Positions 1-6,804 of a DNA stretch of 10,461 bases are shown piece after piece. Under the pieces are notes generated by a model that worked only from the letters and a program-made list of their open reading frames with translations, had not been told where the DNA came from and did no database searches. The stretch is from contig JAEUUM010000029.1 in assembly GCA_016787375.1 (NCBI GenBank), positions 1 to 10,461 on the forward strand, given 5' to 3'. The position numbers and the translations under genes are program-made. Source of the DNA: Saprospiraceae bacterium (lineage in GTDB: Bacteria > Bacteroidota > Bacteroidia > Chitinophagales > Saprospiraceae). How positions within the stretch are numbered: the first letter of the stretch is position 1; the number at the start of each line of letters is the position of its first letter.

Positions 1-2
1 AA

Positions 3-1070
3 CAAATAGATGTACTTTGTATCAATGAAGATGCCACAAACCGCTACCTCGATGCTGCATTCAGGGGGATTAGTTATTTCAAATTAAGTTCTGTAAACAG
101 TAAGTCGATCGATTATTCAAAGTTAGGAAACAATAAATTAATTATTTGTAACGGGCTCAAAAGCATCAGTACAGGGTTGGCTCAGGAACTATTCAGTTAC
201 ATGAAAAATGGAGGAAATGTATTGATTTTCCCACCTGAAAATGCAGATTTGATCTCATATAATGCCTATTTAAATTCAATTAATGCTCATGAATTGGGGG
301 CATTTGTTAAATCAGAAAGGAAAGTTTCAAAAATCAACACCACTGATTTTGTATTCAGTGATGTTTATGAAAATGCCAATGCCAATCTTAAATTGCCAAC
401 CACAACCGGCTCGTATCCAATAAATGAATTTGCAGGAAAAGCGCATGTCAAACTACTTTCGAACAGAGATGGATCGACTTATCTGGCAAAATACAAAGTC
501 GAAAAGGGAAATCAATATTTATGTTTTTCGCCGCTGGATGAGCAATACAACGATTTGGTGAGCAGTGCAGAGATATTTATACCCATGTTGTACAAAATGA
601 GTATCTCAACCACAAAATCATCAAAAATTGCTTATACCTTGGACAAAGATGCCTTTATAGAATCAGATGTTCAAAGTAACTCAAAAACCGACCAGGTTTA
701 CAAACTGAAGAATGGTAATGAAGAAATAATTCCTGAGCAAAAAACGCTTTTATCCAGCCTAATCATGCGGGTGAATAACCTGATTAAGCAAGCAGGGTTC
801 TATACACTAATTGACGAGCAGAAAAAAAATCTTCAGGATTTTGCATTTAATTTTAATCGCAAAGAATCTGATTTAGTATGCTTGACAAATGATGAGTTAA
901 AGTTAAAAATATCGCCAAACATAAAATTAATGGATATTAATTCCGAAACCAACCTGACAGCGATGGTCGGAGAAAAAGATCAGGGAATAATTTTATGGAA
1001 ATGGTTCGTTGTGTTCGCATTAATTTTCTTAGCTTTGGAGTCGCTGATTATCCGGTTTTGGAAAGTTTAA
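3..1070 (+). CDS. BatA/vWA-like membrane protein, 3' part (5' end outside window)
   Basis: The frame is open from the first full codon at position 3, so the gene starts upstream of the window. The TTG at 177 is an ordinary internal leucine codon, not a start. The visible 355 residues are mostly soluble. An early stretch (about residues 45-75) runs from a hydrophobic strand ending LIICNG to YMKNGGNVLIFPP, which resembles the 'glycine-rich turn then strand' of vWA or glutamine-amidotransferase-like folds in Bacteroidota BatA-domain proteins. The last 25 residues form one transmembrane helix (WKWFVVFALIFLALESLI) followed by a short basic tail. Known members of this type carry an N-terminal pair of helices (BatA domain), which would lie outside the window. 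A dihydroorotase-family gene follows after 14 nt, an arrangement I recall from other Bacteroidota. The function is unknown; a role in envelope stress or aerotolerance by analogy with Bat proteins is only inference. Confidence 0.7.
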   Translation, partial: QIDVLCINEDATNRYLDAAFRGISYFKLSSVNSKSIDYSKLGNNKLIICNGLKSISTGLAQELFSYMKNGGNVLIFPPENADLISYNAYLNSINAHELGAFVKSERKVSKINTTDFVFSDVYENANANLKLPTTTGSYPINEFAGKAHVKLLSNRDGSTYLAKYKVEKGNQYLCFSPLDEQYNDLVSSAEIFIPMLYKMSISTTKSSKIAYTLDKDAFIESDVQSNSKTDQVYKLKNGNEEIIPEQKTLLSSLIMRVNNLIKQAGFYTLIDEQKKNLQDFAFNFNRKESDLVCLTNDELKLKISPNIKLMDINSETNLTAMVGEKDQGIILWKWFVVFALIFLALESLIIRFWKV

Positions 1071-1084
1071 TGCTAAATTGATCG

Positions 1085-2353
1085 ATGCGAATTTTAATAA
1101 AGGACACAATAATTCTACACCCTGATGCTGAACCTTCTCAAGGCCTACAATCAATTCTGATAGAAGACGGGATCATTACTGAAATAAAAAGTAAAATATC
1201 CGCGAAGGTTGATAAAATCATTGAATCTGGCAATAGTTTTACTTCTTCAGGCTGGGTAGATGTTGGTACGAATATTGGCGAACCGGGTTACGAACATCGC
1301 GAAGACATTGAAAGTGTGACCAAAGCAGCTGCTGCCGGAGGATATACCATGCTGTTATCTTCCCCCAATACCTTACCTGTAACCCAAAGCAAGTCTGATG
1401 TGTTGTTTATCAAGCAAAAATCTGAAGATAAAATCACAAACATCCGTCCTATGGGCGCATTGTCTATTGATTGTTTGGGGAAGGATATGACAGAAATGTT
1501 TGATTTGCATGATGGCGGCGCAGTGGCTTTTACAGATGGAGCCAAAAGCATTCAGGATTCCGGATTTCTCAAACGTGCCTTGGAGTACGTGCAAGCATTT
1601 GACGGTTTGGTCTTGCATTCACCAATAAATGGGGCATTTCAAACAGGGTGGCAAATGCACGAAGGCTTGGTAAGTACCTCGTTGGGCATGAAAGGAATAC
1701 CACCTGTAGCTGAAGAAATGATGGTAGGACGAGACATTAAATTACTTCAATACACGGGCGGTAAACTCCACCTTTACAATATCTCAACACTCCAGTCAGT
1801 AGATTTGATTCGAAAAGCAAAAAAACAAGGTTTAAACATCAGTTGTTCGGTGCCGGTAATGAATCTTTGCTTTGATGATGACGCATTGATGGGATTTGAT
1901 TCTAATTTTAAGGTAACTCCTCCTTTGAGAACTTCTGACCATCGGTTGGCTCTTCTGAAAGGTGTACAAGAGGGTGTGATTGATTTTGTTACTTCCAATC
2001 ATACTCCGATTGAACATGATCTCAAGGAACTGGAGTTTCCTTATGCAAAATTTGGAGTCATACAACTTGAAACAGCATACAGCATTCTGGCAACTTTGGC
2101 ATCAAAAAAAATCACTCCACAGCTTGTTGCAGGCCTTTTTAGCCACCAACCCAGAAAGATATTTGGGCTCCACCAGCCGGAAATTAAAACAGGAGAAATG
2201 GCCGAATTAACGGTATTTGATCCTGACATTACATGGGTGTATGAATCCGGCAACATCCTTTCAAAATCAAAGAACAATCCTATGGTCGGAAAAAAACTTT
2301 CAGGTAAGACCATCGCTACGATAAGAGGAAAACGTATATTTGCCCAACAATAA
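1085..2353 (+). CDS. Dihydroorotase-family amidohydrolase, probably catalytically inactive
   Basis: The 422 residues align along their whole length with class I dihydroorotases (amidohydrolase superfamily TIM barrel with flanking beta-sandwich). Landmarks are EPGYEHREDIES (66-77), AAAAGG (81-86), PNTLP (94-98), GMKGIPPVAEE (201-211), KVTPPLR (276-282) and the FGVIQLETA segment (323-331). The metal and catalytic residues are mostly gone. The DxHxHxR motif reads D59-V-G-T-N-I-G65, so both histidines and the arginine are lost. The HxST histidine is N232. The catalytic aspartate of the SDHAPH motif is N305 (SNHTPI). H178 and N95 are kept. The gene sits 14 nt after the BatA-like gene and 32 nt before DUF4199, so it is probably co-transcribed. 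As I recall, Bacteroidota homologues annotated pyrC show similar losses. By analogy with the non-catalytic PyrC' of pseudomonads it could be a structural partner of aspartate carbamoyltransferase, but that is inference. ATG at 1085 is the natural start; no clear Shine-Dalgarno precedes it. Confidence 0.88.
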   Translation: MRILIKDTIILHPDAEPSQGLQSILIEDGIITEIKSKISAKVDKIIESGNSFTSSGWVDVGTNIGEPGYEHREDIESVTKAAAAGGYTMLLSSPNTLPVTQSKSDVLFIKQKSEDKITNIRPMGALSIDCLGKDMTEMFDLHDGGAVAFTDGAKSIQDSGFLKRALEYVQAFDGLVLHSPINGAFQTGWQMHEGLVSTSLGMKGIPPVAEEMMVGRDIKLLQYTGGKLHLYNISTLQSVDLIRKAKKQGLNISCSVPVMNLCFDDDALMGFDSNFKVTPPLRTSDHRLALLKGVQEGVIDFVTSNHTPIEHDLKELEFPYAKFGVIQLETAYSILATLASKKITPQLVAGLFSHQPRKIFGLHQPEIKTGEMAELTVFDPDITWVYESGNILSKSKNNPMVGKKLSGKTIATIRGKRIFAQQ

Positions 2354-2385
2354 ACTGAATTATTTCAAACCTAAAACAACACATC

Positions 2386-2925
2386 ATGGATAATACCGGA
2401 ATTAAATGGGGAGTAATTGGTGCCGTTTCGACTTTGGTAATTTCGTTGGTTACATATCTGATTGGCCCTAAGTTTTACATACAAGGAGGGTCATGGATTG
2501 GGCTAGTTGCGCTAATCGTAATCTTGGTGATGGCCGGTAAAGAAGAAAGAACAAAACTAGGAGGTTTTGCAAACTTTCAGGAACTGCTAAGACCGATATT
2601 TATGACCTACATCATCACTGCAGTCGCATCAACCATTTTGCAAGTAATAATGTACAAAGTGGTAGACCCGGGACTTGCTGATTTAACAAAGCAAATTTCA
2701 CTCGAATCACTTCAAAAAATGAAAGGAATGCTCGGAGAGGAGGGATACGAAAGTGCAATGGAAGAAATGGAAAAGCAAGACTTTGGTGGTTCTGTACGTC
2801 AATACATCGTAGGTCTTGCCATGAATATTTTGATAGGATTTGGTGTTAGTGCATTAATTGCAGCCATAATTAAACGTACTAGACCCGAAAATTTAGATCC
2901 ATATTCAACAGTTGAAAAACCATAA
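2386..2925 (+). CDS. DUF4199 domain-containing membrane protein
   Basis: This 179-residue integral membrane protein matches the DUF4199 family in length and layout. Four hydrophobic helices are visible at about 8-27, 36-51, 69-91 and 140-163. Between the third and fourth lies a soluble, acidic, methionine-rich helical loop (about 95-138, with MKGMLGEEGYESAMEEMEK). The second loop carries a KEERTKLGGFANFQELLRP segment, typical of the family's 'GGxxxFxxAF/L' region. The C-terminus is basic then acidic and probably cytoplasmic. It lies between the dihydroorotase-like gene (32 nt upstream) and a glycosyltransferase (17 nt downstream) on the same strand. I recall DUF4199 next to a family 2 glycosyltransferase repeatedly in Bacteroidota, which suggests a shared role in envelope glycolipid or polyprenyl-phosphate sugar metabolism. 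The biochemical function is unknown. Confidence 0.82.
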   Translation: MDNTGIKWGVIGAVSTLVISLVTYLIGPKFYIQGGSWIGLVALIVILVMAGKEERTKLGGFANFQELLRPIFMTYIITAVASTILQVIMYKVVDPGLADLTKQISLESLQKMKGMLGEEGYESAMEEMEKQDFGGSVRQYIVGLAMNILIGFGVSALIAAIIKRTRPENLDPYSTVEKP

Positions 2926-2942
2926 TAATCAAGCATAATAAT

Positions 2943-3887
2943 TTGGATCAGGATCTTCAAATATCAGTTGTAGTACCACTCTTTAATGAAGAAGAGTCTT
3001 TGCCGGAGCTAACTTCCTGGATCGATAAAGTAATGGATAAAGAGGGGTTTACTTATGAAGTCTTGCTTGTTGATGACGGAAGCACCGACAACAGTTGGGA
3101 GGTAATCAGACAACTTTCTGCTAAGAATAAACGCATCAAAGGTATCCGGTTCAGAAGAAATTATGGTAAATCTGCTGCACTAAATACCGGTTTCCAGGCT
3201 ACAAAAGGCAATGTGGTTATTACCATGGATGCTGATTTGCAAGATAGTCCGGAAGAAATTCCGGATTTGTATAAAATGATTACAGTAGATAATTTTGATC
3301 TTGTTTCAGGTTGGAAAAGCAAACGTTACGATCCGTTGAGTAAAACCATACCTACCAAATTGTTTAATGCCGCCACCCGCAGCATAAGCGGTATTCAGTT
3401 GCATGATTTTAATTGTGGATTGAAGGCTTACAAGTCGAAAGTCGTAAAAAGTATTGAAGTATATGGCGAAATGCACCGCTACATACCTGTTATTGCCAAA
3501 TGGGCAGGATTCAGAAAAATAGGGGAGAAGGCAGTTCAGCATCAGGCCAGAAAATATGGTACCACCAAATTCGGATTCGAAAGATTCATCAACGGATTTC
3601 TGGATCTGTTATCCATCACTTTTGTCGGGAAATTCGGCAAACGCCCCATGCATCTGTTTGGAACGCTGGGTACCCTGAGTTTTGTGATAGGACTTTGTAT
3701 ACTGGGATATCTGAGCATTGCCAAACTAATCTATGCTGAATATGGTATTGCCAGCCGGCCATTATTTTTCTTTGGTATTCTGGCACTCATCATTGGCAGC
3801 CAGTTGTTTGTAACCGGCTTTTTAGCAGAACTCATGGTCAGGAACTCTCCCGTTCGCAATCAATATCATATTGATGAGGTGATTTGA
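2943..3887 (+). CDS. Family 2 glycosyltransferase, DPM1/GtrB-like, membrane anchored
   Basis: The 314-residue protein transfers a sugar from a nucleotide donor, probably to polyprenyl phosphate, at the cytoplasmic face of the inner membrane. The GT-A domain fills residues 1-230, with the nucleotide-binding start VVPLFNEEES (9-18), DDGSTDN (44-50), the GKSAALNTGF stretch (75-84), the DxD metal site DAD (96-98) followed by LQDSPEEIPDLY, and HDFNCGLKAYK (154-164). GEMHRYIP (175-182) and the basic QARKYGTTKF (201-210) are typical of the DPM1/GtrB/ArnC group. Two C-terminal helices (about 237-262 and 272-298) anchor it. The start is TTG at 2943: an in-frame TGA at 2913-2915 closes the frame upstream, no ATG lies between, and starting here gives the normal short lead before the first strand. 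The next ATG would remove the nucleotide-binding motif. It closes the left operon; the acceptor and sugar cannot be read from sequence. Confidence 0.9.
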   Translation: MDQDLQISVVVPLFNEEESLPELTSWIDKVMDKEGFTYEVLLVDDGSTDNSWEVIRQLSAKNKRIKGIRFRRNYGKSAALNTGFQATKGNVVITMDADLQDSPEEIPDLYKMITVDNFDLVSGWKSKRYDPLSKTIPTKLFNAATRSISGIQLHDFNCGLKAYKSKVVKSIEVYGEMHRYIPVIAKWAGFRKIGEKAVQHQARKYGTTKFGFERFINGFLDLLSITFVGKFGKRPMHLFGTLGTLSFVIGLCILGYLSIAKLIYAEYGIASRPLFFFGILALIIGSQLFVTGFLAELMVRNSPVRNQYHIDEVI

Positions 3888-4162
3888 TCTGTGTCTCTAT
3901 TGTTGGACATTTGGAGTTTTCTTTCTATAAAGCCAGTCACACTGTTCTTGAGCATATTCAGCAACTTAATCTTATTTAAAACTCTGAGCTTTAAGTTCTA
4001 AACCCTAAATTTGTTAAAGTGAAGACTTAGATAACTTAACAAATATCACAAAAATGACCACCGGCCTCGTTCAACAAAATATTGATGACAGTTTTATATG
4101 CCCAAATTCATTCTATTGGATGCTCGCATGTCATTAATATTCCTTTTAGTTATGCATAAGTC
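3888..4162. other. Intergenic spacer between backbone operon and accessory genes
   Basis: This 275-bp AT-rich spacer follows the glycosyltransferase and holds no credible ORF on either strand. It contains one perfect 9-bp inverted repeat at 4009-4044, listed separately. No T-run follows that repeat, and I see no convincing intrinsic terminator for the upstream operon. Around 4069-4091 a CGTT followed 16 nt later by ATGACAG weakly echoes the right ends of the two palindromic elements downstream, but no matching left arm is visible. It probably marks the left junction of the accessory block. Confidence 0.5.
4009..4044. repeat. 9-bp inverted repeat with 18-nt loop
   Basis: ATTTGTTAA at 4009-4017 is the exact reverse complement of TTAACAAAT at 4036-4044, with 18 nt between them. 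Allowing one bulged base adds a further G-C pair. The stem is AT-rich, and neither strand has a T-run next to it, so it does not look like a rho-independent terminator. It could be an operator-type palindrome or chance in AT-rich DNA. Confidence 0.35.
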
Positions 4163-4699
4163 ATGAAAGAAAGACAACAAATGGAAATAAGAATTCTAAT
4201 TTTGACAATTGCCATACTGACAAATGTCTCAATAAAAGCACAAAGGACAATCCCACCGACCGATTCATTATGGCTGACAGGCAAAATTAAAAATCCAACT
4301 GTATTCACATTAGCAGACCTTGATACATTTCCTAAGACAGCAATAAAAGACCAAATCATTTACAATCACAATGGAGAAGCCAAAGACACCTTGACTGGAA
4401 TGAGAGGAATTCCTCTCAAGTCTTTGCTTGCTTCAATTCTATTTGTTTATGACAAGCCGAAGTTCCTCAATGAATTTTACTTCGTCTTTATCGCTTCAGA
4501 CGGCTACAGAGTAGTTTGTTCTTGGAATGAAATTTATAACACCGAGACAGGAAACAATTTTTATATAGTAACAGAAATAGAAGGAAAGAAACTTAACGAC
4601 TTAGTACAAAGAATTTTATTTATTTCGACTGCAGATATAAAAACAGGACGCAGATATATAAAAGGACTTAAAGAAATTGAAATTAGACAACTTGAATAG
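4163..4699 (+). CDS. Secreted molybdopterin-oxidoreductase-like domain protein without cofactor cysteine
   Basis: The 178-residue protein begins with a signal peptide (hydrophobic ILILTIAILTNVSI, probable cleavage after KAQ at 27). It continues with a single domain resembling the oxidoreductase molybdopterin-binding fold (sulfite oxidase/YedY family). Recognisable parts are LTGKIKNPTVFTLADLDTFP (38-57), RGIPLKSLLAS (81-91), ASDGYRVV (111-118), EGKKLNDL (140-147) and the closing RRYIKGLKEIEI (163-174). The only cysteine is C119 after the DGYRVV strand, not at the cofactor-ligand position, so molybdopterin catalysis is unlikely; the small stand-alone form probably binds something else or is structural. 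ATG at 4163 is taken as start. ATG at 4181 (MEIRIL) is equally plausible and gives a more typical signal peptide, with A-rich GAAAGAAAG upstream. It is followed after 9 nt by a palindromic element and looks like cargo of a cassette-like block. Confidence 0.72.
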   Translation: MKERQQMEIRILILTIAILTNVSIKAQRTIPPTDSLWLTGKIKNPTVFTLADLDTFPKTAIKDQIIYNHNGEAKDTLTGMRGIPLKSLLASILFVYDKPKFLNEFYFVFIASDGYRVVCSWNEIYNTETGNNFYIVTEIEGKKLNDLVQRILFISTADIKTGRRYIKGLKEIEIRQLE

Positions 4700-4708
4700 A
4701 TGGCCAAC

Positions 4709-4842
4709 GCGTAACAGCATGTTTGCGCTAGCTGTTGGTTTTGTGTAAATTTGAAAGTTCGATTTTTTCTTTTAAGTTTGCAATAGGTTCGCAGTTCAGT
4801 GCTTTGGCATCGCAGCCATCGCAAACATGCGGCACGTTACCG
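4709..4842. repeat. Palindromic attC-like element, copy 1
   Basis: This 134-bp imperfect palindrome begins 9 nt after the preceding stop codon. The outer arms are GTAAC at 4711-4715 and GTTAC at 4836-4840. The inner arms are GCATGTTTGCG at 4717-4727 and CGCAAACATGC at 4820-4830, an 11-bp perfect match. The arm spacers are asymmetric: 1 nt on the left (4716) and 5 nt on the right (4831-4835). A second, local hairpin is possible from AACAGC (4713-4718) and GCTGTT (4731-4736). The roughly 90-bp centre contains ATTTGAAA (4749-4756) and AGTTCAGTGC (4793-4802), both also present in copy 2. Length and nested arms recall integron attC sites, but GTTACCG does not fit the GTTRRRY box. No integrase is in the window. 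Confidence 0.6.
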
Positions 4843-4944
4843 GCAAGTGTATGACGACAGTGCATTCCTTAAATCATCCGCCAGAATCGAAAAGACAAAA
4901 AACTAAATTTTTAACCACAAATTGAAAGTTAGAAAATTGACACT

Positions 4945-5925
4945 ATGAAAAAAGTAATCTACTGCTTTCTTCTTCTTGTATTGCTGACTTCATTCAACAA
5001 ACCTATAGGAAAAAAAATTTTTGAAGTCAAAGAAGGAACAATAACAAACCTTTATGATGCTTTCAGCAAAGACACTACATTGACTAAAGACTTTGGTTTT
5101 TCCTGCATTACAAAATATCATGGAAAAACCATTTTATTTGATGCAGGAAGTAACGCTGACATTTTTAAAAAGAACACTGCAAAACTTGGTATTGACCTTA
5201 CTAAGGTTGACATTGTGGTAGTTTCACACGGGCACTTTGACCATTTAAACGGGCTTGATTATTTATTTCAGGTGAATCCGAAAGTTAAAATTTATTTCCC
5301 ATACGACATTTTTTGGGGAGCACCAGTGCCTTTTGATGCAACCGGACAAGAGCCAACTGTCAAAGATTCGCTGCCAACCTATATGAAATACTTCGATGGC
5401 GGCAATACAAAATTTTCAATCAACCAATCTGGTCGGTTTTGGCACGCCAACATAGAATTTCTAAAAACATTCAAAGAAATTTTGCCGGGATTAAATATCA
5501 TTGCAACAAGTTCACAATATATGGGCTACTTTTCATGCTACCCGGGCAAGAATTTTGTTGAAGGACAGTTTGACCAGAAACAAGATGCTTGTAAGAACAC
5601 TAACCTGCCTGAGCTTTCTCTATCCATCCAATCTGACAAAGGGCAAATATTAATTGTAGGTTGTTCTCATACAGGAGTTGAAAATATTGTAAAGCAAACT
5701 CAAACTATTACTTCCGACAAAATAGAATTGGTATATGGTGGCTTTCACATGATACCATTTGACAGGACACAAACTATTCAGTTAATTAACATACTTAAAA
5801 ATGATTTGAATGTTCATCGAGTCGCACCAACACATTGCACGGGACATCTTGCATTCAAGCTATTGCACGACATTTATAAAAAGGAATATTTATATGCAGG
5901 ACTTGGTGAAACAATTTCTTATTAA
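4945..5925 (+). CDS. MBL-fold metallo-hydrolase, dihydropterin phosphate synthase-like, exported
   Basis: The 326-residue protein has the metallo-beta-lactamase fold and belongs to the subgroup annotated as 7,8-dihydropterin-6-methyl-4-(ribofuranosyl)aminobenzene-phosphate synthase, related to archaeal MJ0301. The start is hydrophobic (IYCFLLLVLLTSF, 5-17) and reads as a signal peptide or lipoprotein-less export signal, unusual for a pterin enzyme. Metal residues are complete: SHGHFDHLNG (94-103, the HxHxDH motif), H242 in GCSHTG (239-244), H268 in GGFH (265-268), and H297/H301 in PTHCTGH (295-301). LFDAGSN (64-70) supplies the beta-strand and aspartate before the motif. The true substrate is unknown; the family name should not be taken as function. 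It is isolated, with 245 bp before and 283 bp after to the next genes, and is flanked on both sides by related palindromic elements, as expected for the single gene of a cassette. ATG at 4945 gives the export signal. Confidence 0.85.
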   Translation: MKKVIYCFLLLVLLTSFNKPIGKKIFEVKEGTITNLYDAFSKDTTLTKDFGFSCITKYHGKTILFDAGSNADIFKKNTAKLGIDLTKVDIVVVSHGHFDHLNGLDYLFQVNPKVKIYFPYDIFWGAPVPFDATGQEPTVKDSLPTYMKYFDGGNTKFSINQSGRFWHANIEFLKTFKEILPGLNIIATSSQYMGYFSCYPGKNFVEGQFDQKQDACKNTNLPELSLSIQSDKGQILIVGCSHTGVENIVKQTQTITSDKIELVYGGFHMIPFDRTQTIQLINILKNDLNVHRVAPTHCTGHLAFKLLHDIYKKEYLYAGLGETISY

Positions 5926-5961
5926 GGACTATCTGAACCTACTGACAGAAATAGAAGGAAC

Positions 5962-6092
5962 CGCTTATGGCACATTTGAAATACGTAGGGTTTCATTCTT
6001 CGCAGATAATTTTGTGATAGCGGAAAGTTCAGTGCACCGCATCAACATTTGTTTCTAAAGACCGCCCATAGCAAATCTGCAAAAAGTTAGCG
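5962..6092. repeat. Palindromic attC-like element, copy 2
   Basis: This 131-bp imperfect palindrome begins 36 nt after the hydrolase stop codon. The outer arms are CGCTTAT at 5962-5968 and GTTAGCG at 6086-6092 (5 of 7 pair). The inner arms are GCACATTTGA at 5970-5979 and GCAAATCTGC at 6071-6080 (8 of 10 pair). As in copy 1, the left arms are 1 nt apart and the right arms 5 nt apart. The right ends of the two copies share GCAAAnnTGC, five variable bases, then GTTA. The centre shares ATTTGAAA (5974-5981) and AGTTCAGTGC (6026-6035) with copy 1. The copies have diverged a lot, so they are family members rather than a recent duplication. Confidence 0.55.
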
Positions 6093-6157
6093 ATAATAGT
6101 GGACAGCCCGCCACCCATGACAGTGACAAAATAATTTATATTGACAACATCTAAATA

Positions 6158-6188
6158 TTTTTAATCCATTATCAATCAAATAATTTTG
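6158..6188 (+). promoter_or_regulatory. Possible Bacteroidota-type promoter for the small membrane protein
   Basis: TAATTTTG at 6181-6188 is a perfect match to the Bacteroidota -7 box TAnnTTTG and lies 20 nt before the start codon at 6209. A T-rich TTTT at 6158-6161 sits 19 nt upstream, where the -33 TTTG/TTG is expected, but it lacks the G. The transcript would have a very short leader containing TAAGAG before ATG. AT-rich sequence makes a chance match fairly likely. Confidence 0.3.
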
Positions 6189-6208
6189 TTTAAACATTAA
6201 GAGTAATT

Positions 6209-6649
6209 ATGACAAAGACACATTCATTTTGGTTAAAGACAGCTATTGCTTTACAAATCGTAACAGGAATTTTTCATCTTCTTAGTTTTATTAATAACCC
6301 CGAGCCTAAAAACGAAAGCGAAAAGCAACTGTTCGACTTGATGACAAATTATAAGTTCGACTTAGGTTCAGGCTTTCATCGTTCCATGGAAGACTTGATG
6401 AACTCATTCAGTATTGCATTTACATTATTCCTCTTTTTCTCTGGTATACTAAACCTATTTCTCCTTAGAAATGATTTACCCCAAAAGACTATGAAGGGAG
6501 TTATTATGATTAACTTTTTCGCTTATTTGATTTGCTTTATAGCAATGAGCATCTTGACATTTCTGCCACCTATAATTTGCACAGGTTTGATAGTTGTAAT
6601 GCTTTTAATTGCATATTTAAGAACGAATACAGCAATAGCTAATGATTAA
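6209..6649 (+). CDS. Small four-helix membrane protein of unknown function
   Basis: The 146-residue integral membrane protein has helices at about 8-27, 65-87, 96-118 and 120-137. A soluble, charged loop (30-62) lies between the first two helices and carries PEPKNESEKQLFDLMTNYKF and GFHRSMEDLMNSFS. The short cytoplasmic-looking N-terminus (MTKTHSFWLK) and the first helix with IFHLLSF resemble a family of small uncharacterised membrane proteins found in Bacteroidota and Leptospira, which I recall as LIC_13387-like. That assignment is from memory and not certain. It is the last of three isolated accessory genes, 116 nt after palindromic element copy 2. No palindromic element follows it; a short signal-peptide ORF starts 11 nt after its stop. 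No catalytic motif is visible. Confidence 0.65.
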   Translation: MTKTHSFWLKTAIALQIVTGIFHLLSFINNPEPKNESEKQLFDLMTNYKFDLGSGFHRSMEDLMNSFSIAFTLFLFFSGILNLFLLRNDLPQKTMKGVIMINFFAYLICFIAMSILTFLPPIICTGLIVVMLLIAYLRTNTAIAND

Positions 6650-6659
6650 TAATAGATTG

Positions 6660-6740
6660 ATGGCTATGAAATTTTACTTTTTATTCTGTATTGCTTTAAT
6701 GTTTGGACACAACCTGCAAGCTCCCCCAAAACTAGTATAG
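6660..6740 (+). pseudogene. Orphan signal-peptide ORF, probable truncated gene start
   Basis: ATG at 6660 (or 6666) opens a 26-codon frame: MAMKFYFLFCIALMFGHNLQ, then APPKLV and TAG at 6738-6740. It has the basic start, hydrophobic core and small-residue end of a secretory signal peptide, but no mature protein follows. The most natural reading is the 5' end of an exported-protein gene whose body was lost when the accessory block inserted or was rearranged. A genuine short peptide cannot be excluded. It lies 11 nt after the preceding stop and about 65 bp before the convergent esterase end. Confidence 0.4.
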
Positions 6741-6804
6741 TTCAAAATTAGAAATATTTTTTATAATTAAGCTGTGTACTAAAAATGGGAAACCTAAAAT
6801 TCTC

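Noticed and set aside
1288..2313. Several antisense and out-of-frame ORFs within the dihydroorotase-like gene
   Set aside because: They are shadows of a full-length conserved protein, without signal, domain or start context of their own.
4060..4095. Possible third palindromic element right end before the molybdopterin-like gene
   Set aside because: CGTT at 4068-4071 followed by ATGACAG at 4085-4091 resembles the sequence after copy 1, but GCAAAnnTGC is missing and no left arm can be found in the spacer.
4709..4842. Canonical class 1-type integron attC site
   Set aside because: Length and nested inverted arms fit, but the boxes GCGTAAC and GTTACCG break RYYYAAC/GTTRRRY and no integrase gene is present, so only 'attC-like' is justified.
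5810..6058. 82-codon plus-strand ORF overlapping the end of the MBL hydrolase
   Set aside because: Most of it is an out-of-frame reading of the hydrolase 3' end and the rest runs through palindromic element copy 2. The peptide shows no domain, and no separate ribosome binding site is seen.
6741..6804. Intrinsic terminator between the convergent genes
   Set aside because: The stretch is AT-rich with T-runs, but I could not find a stem of useful length next to a T-run on either strand.
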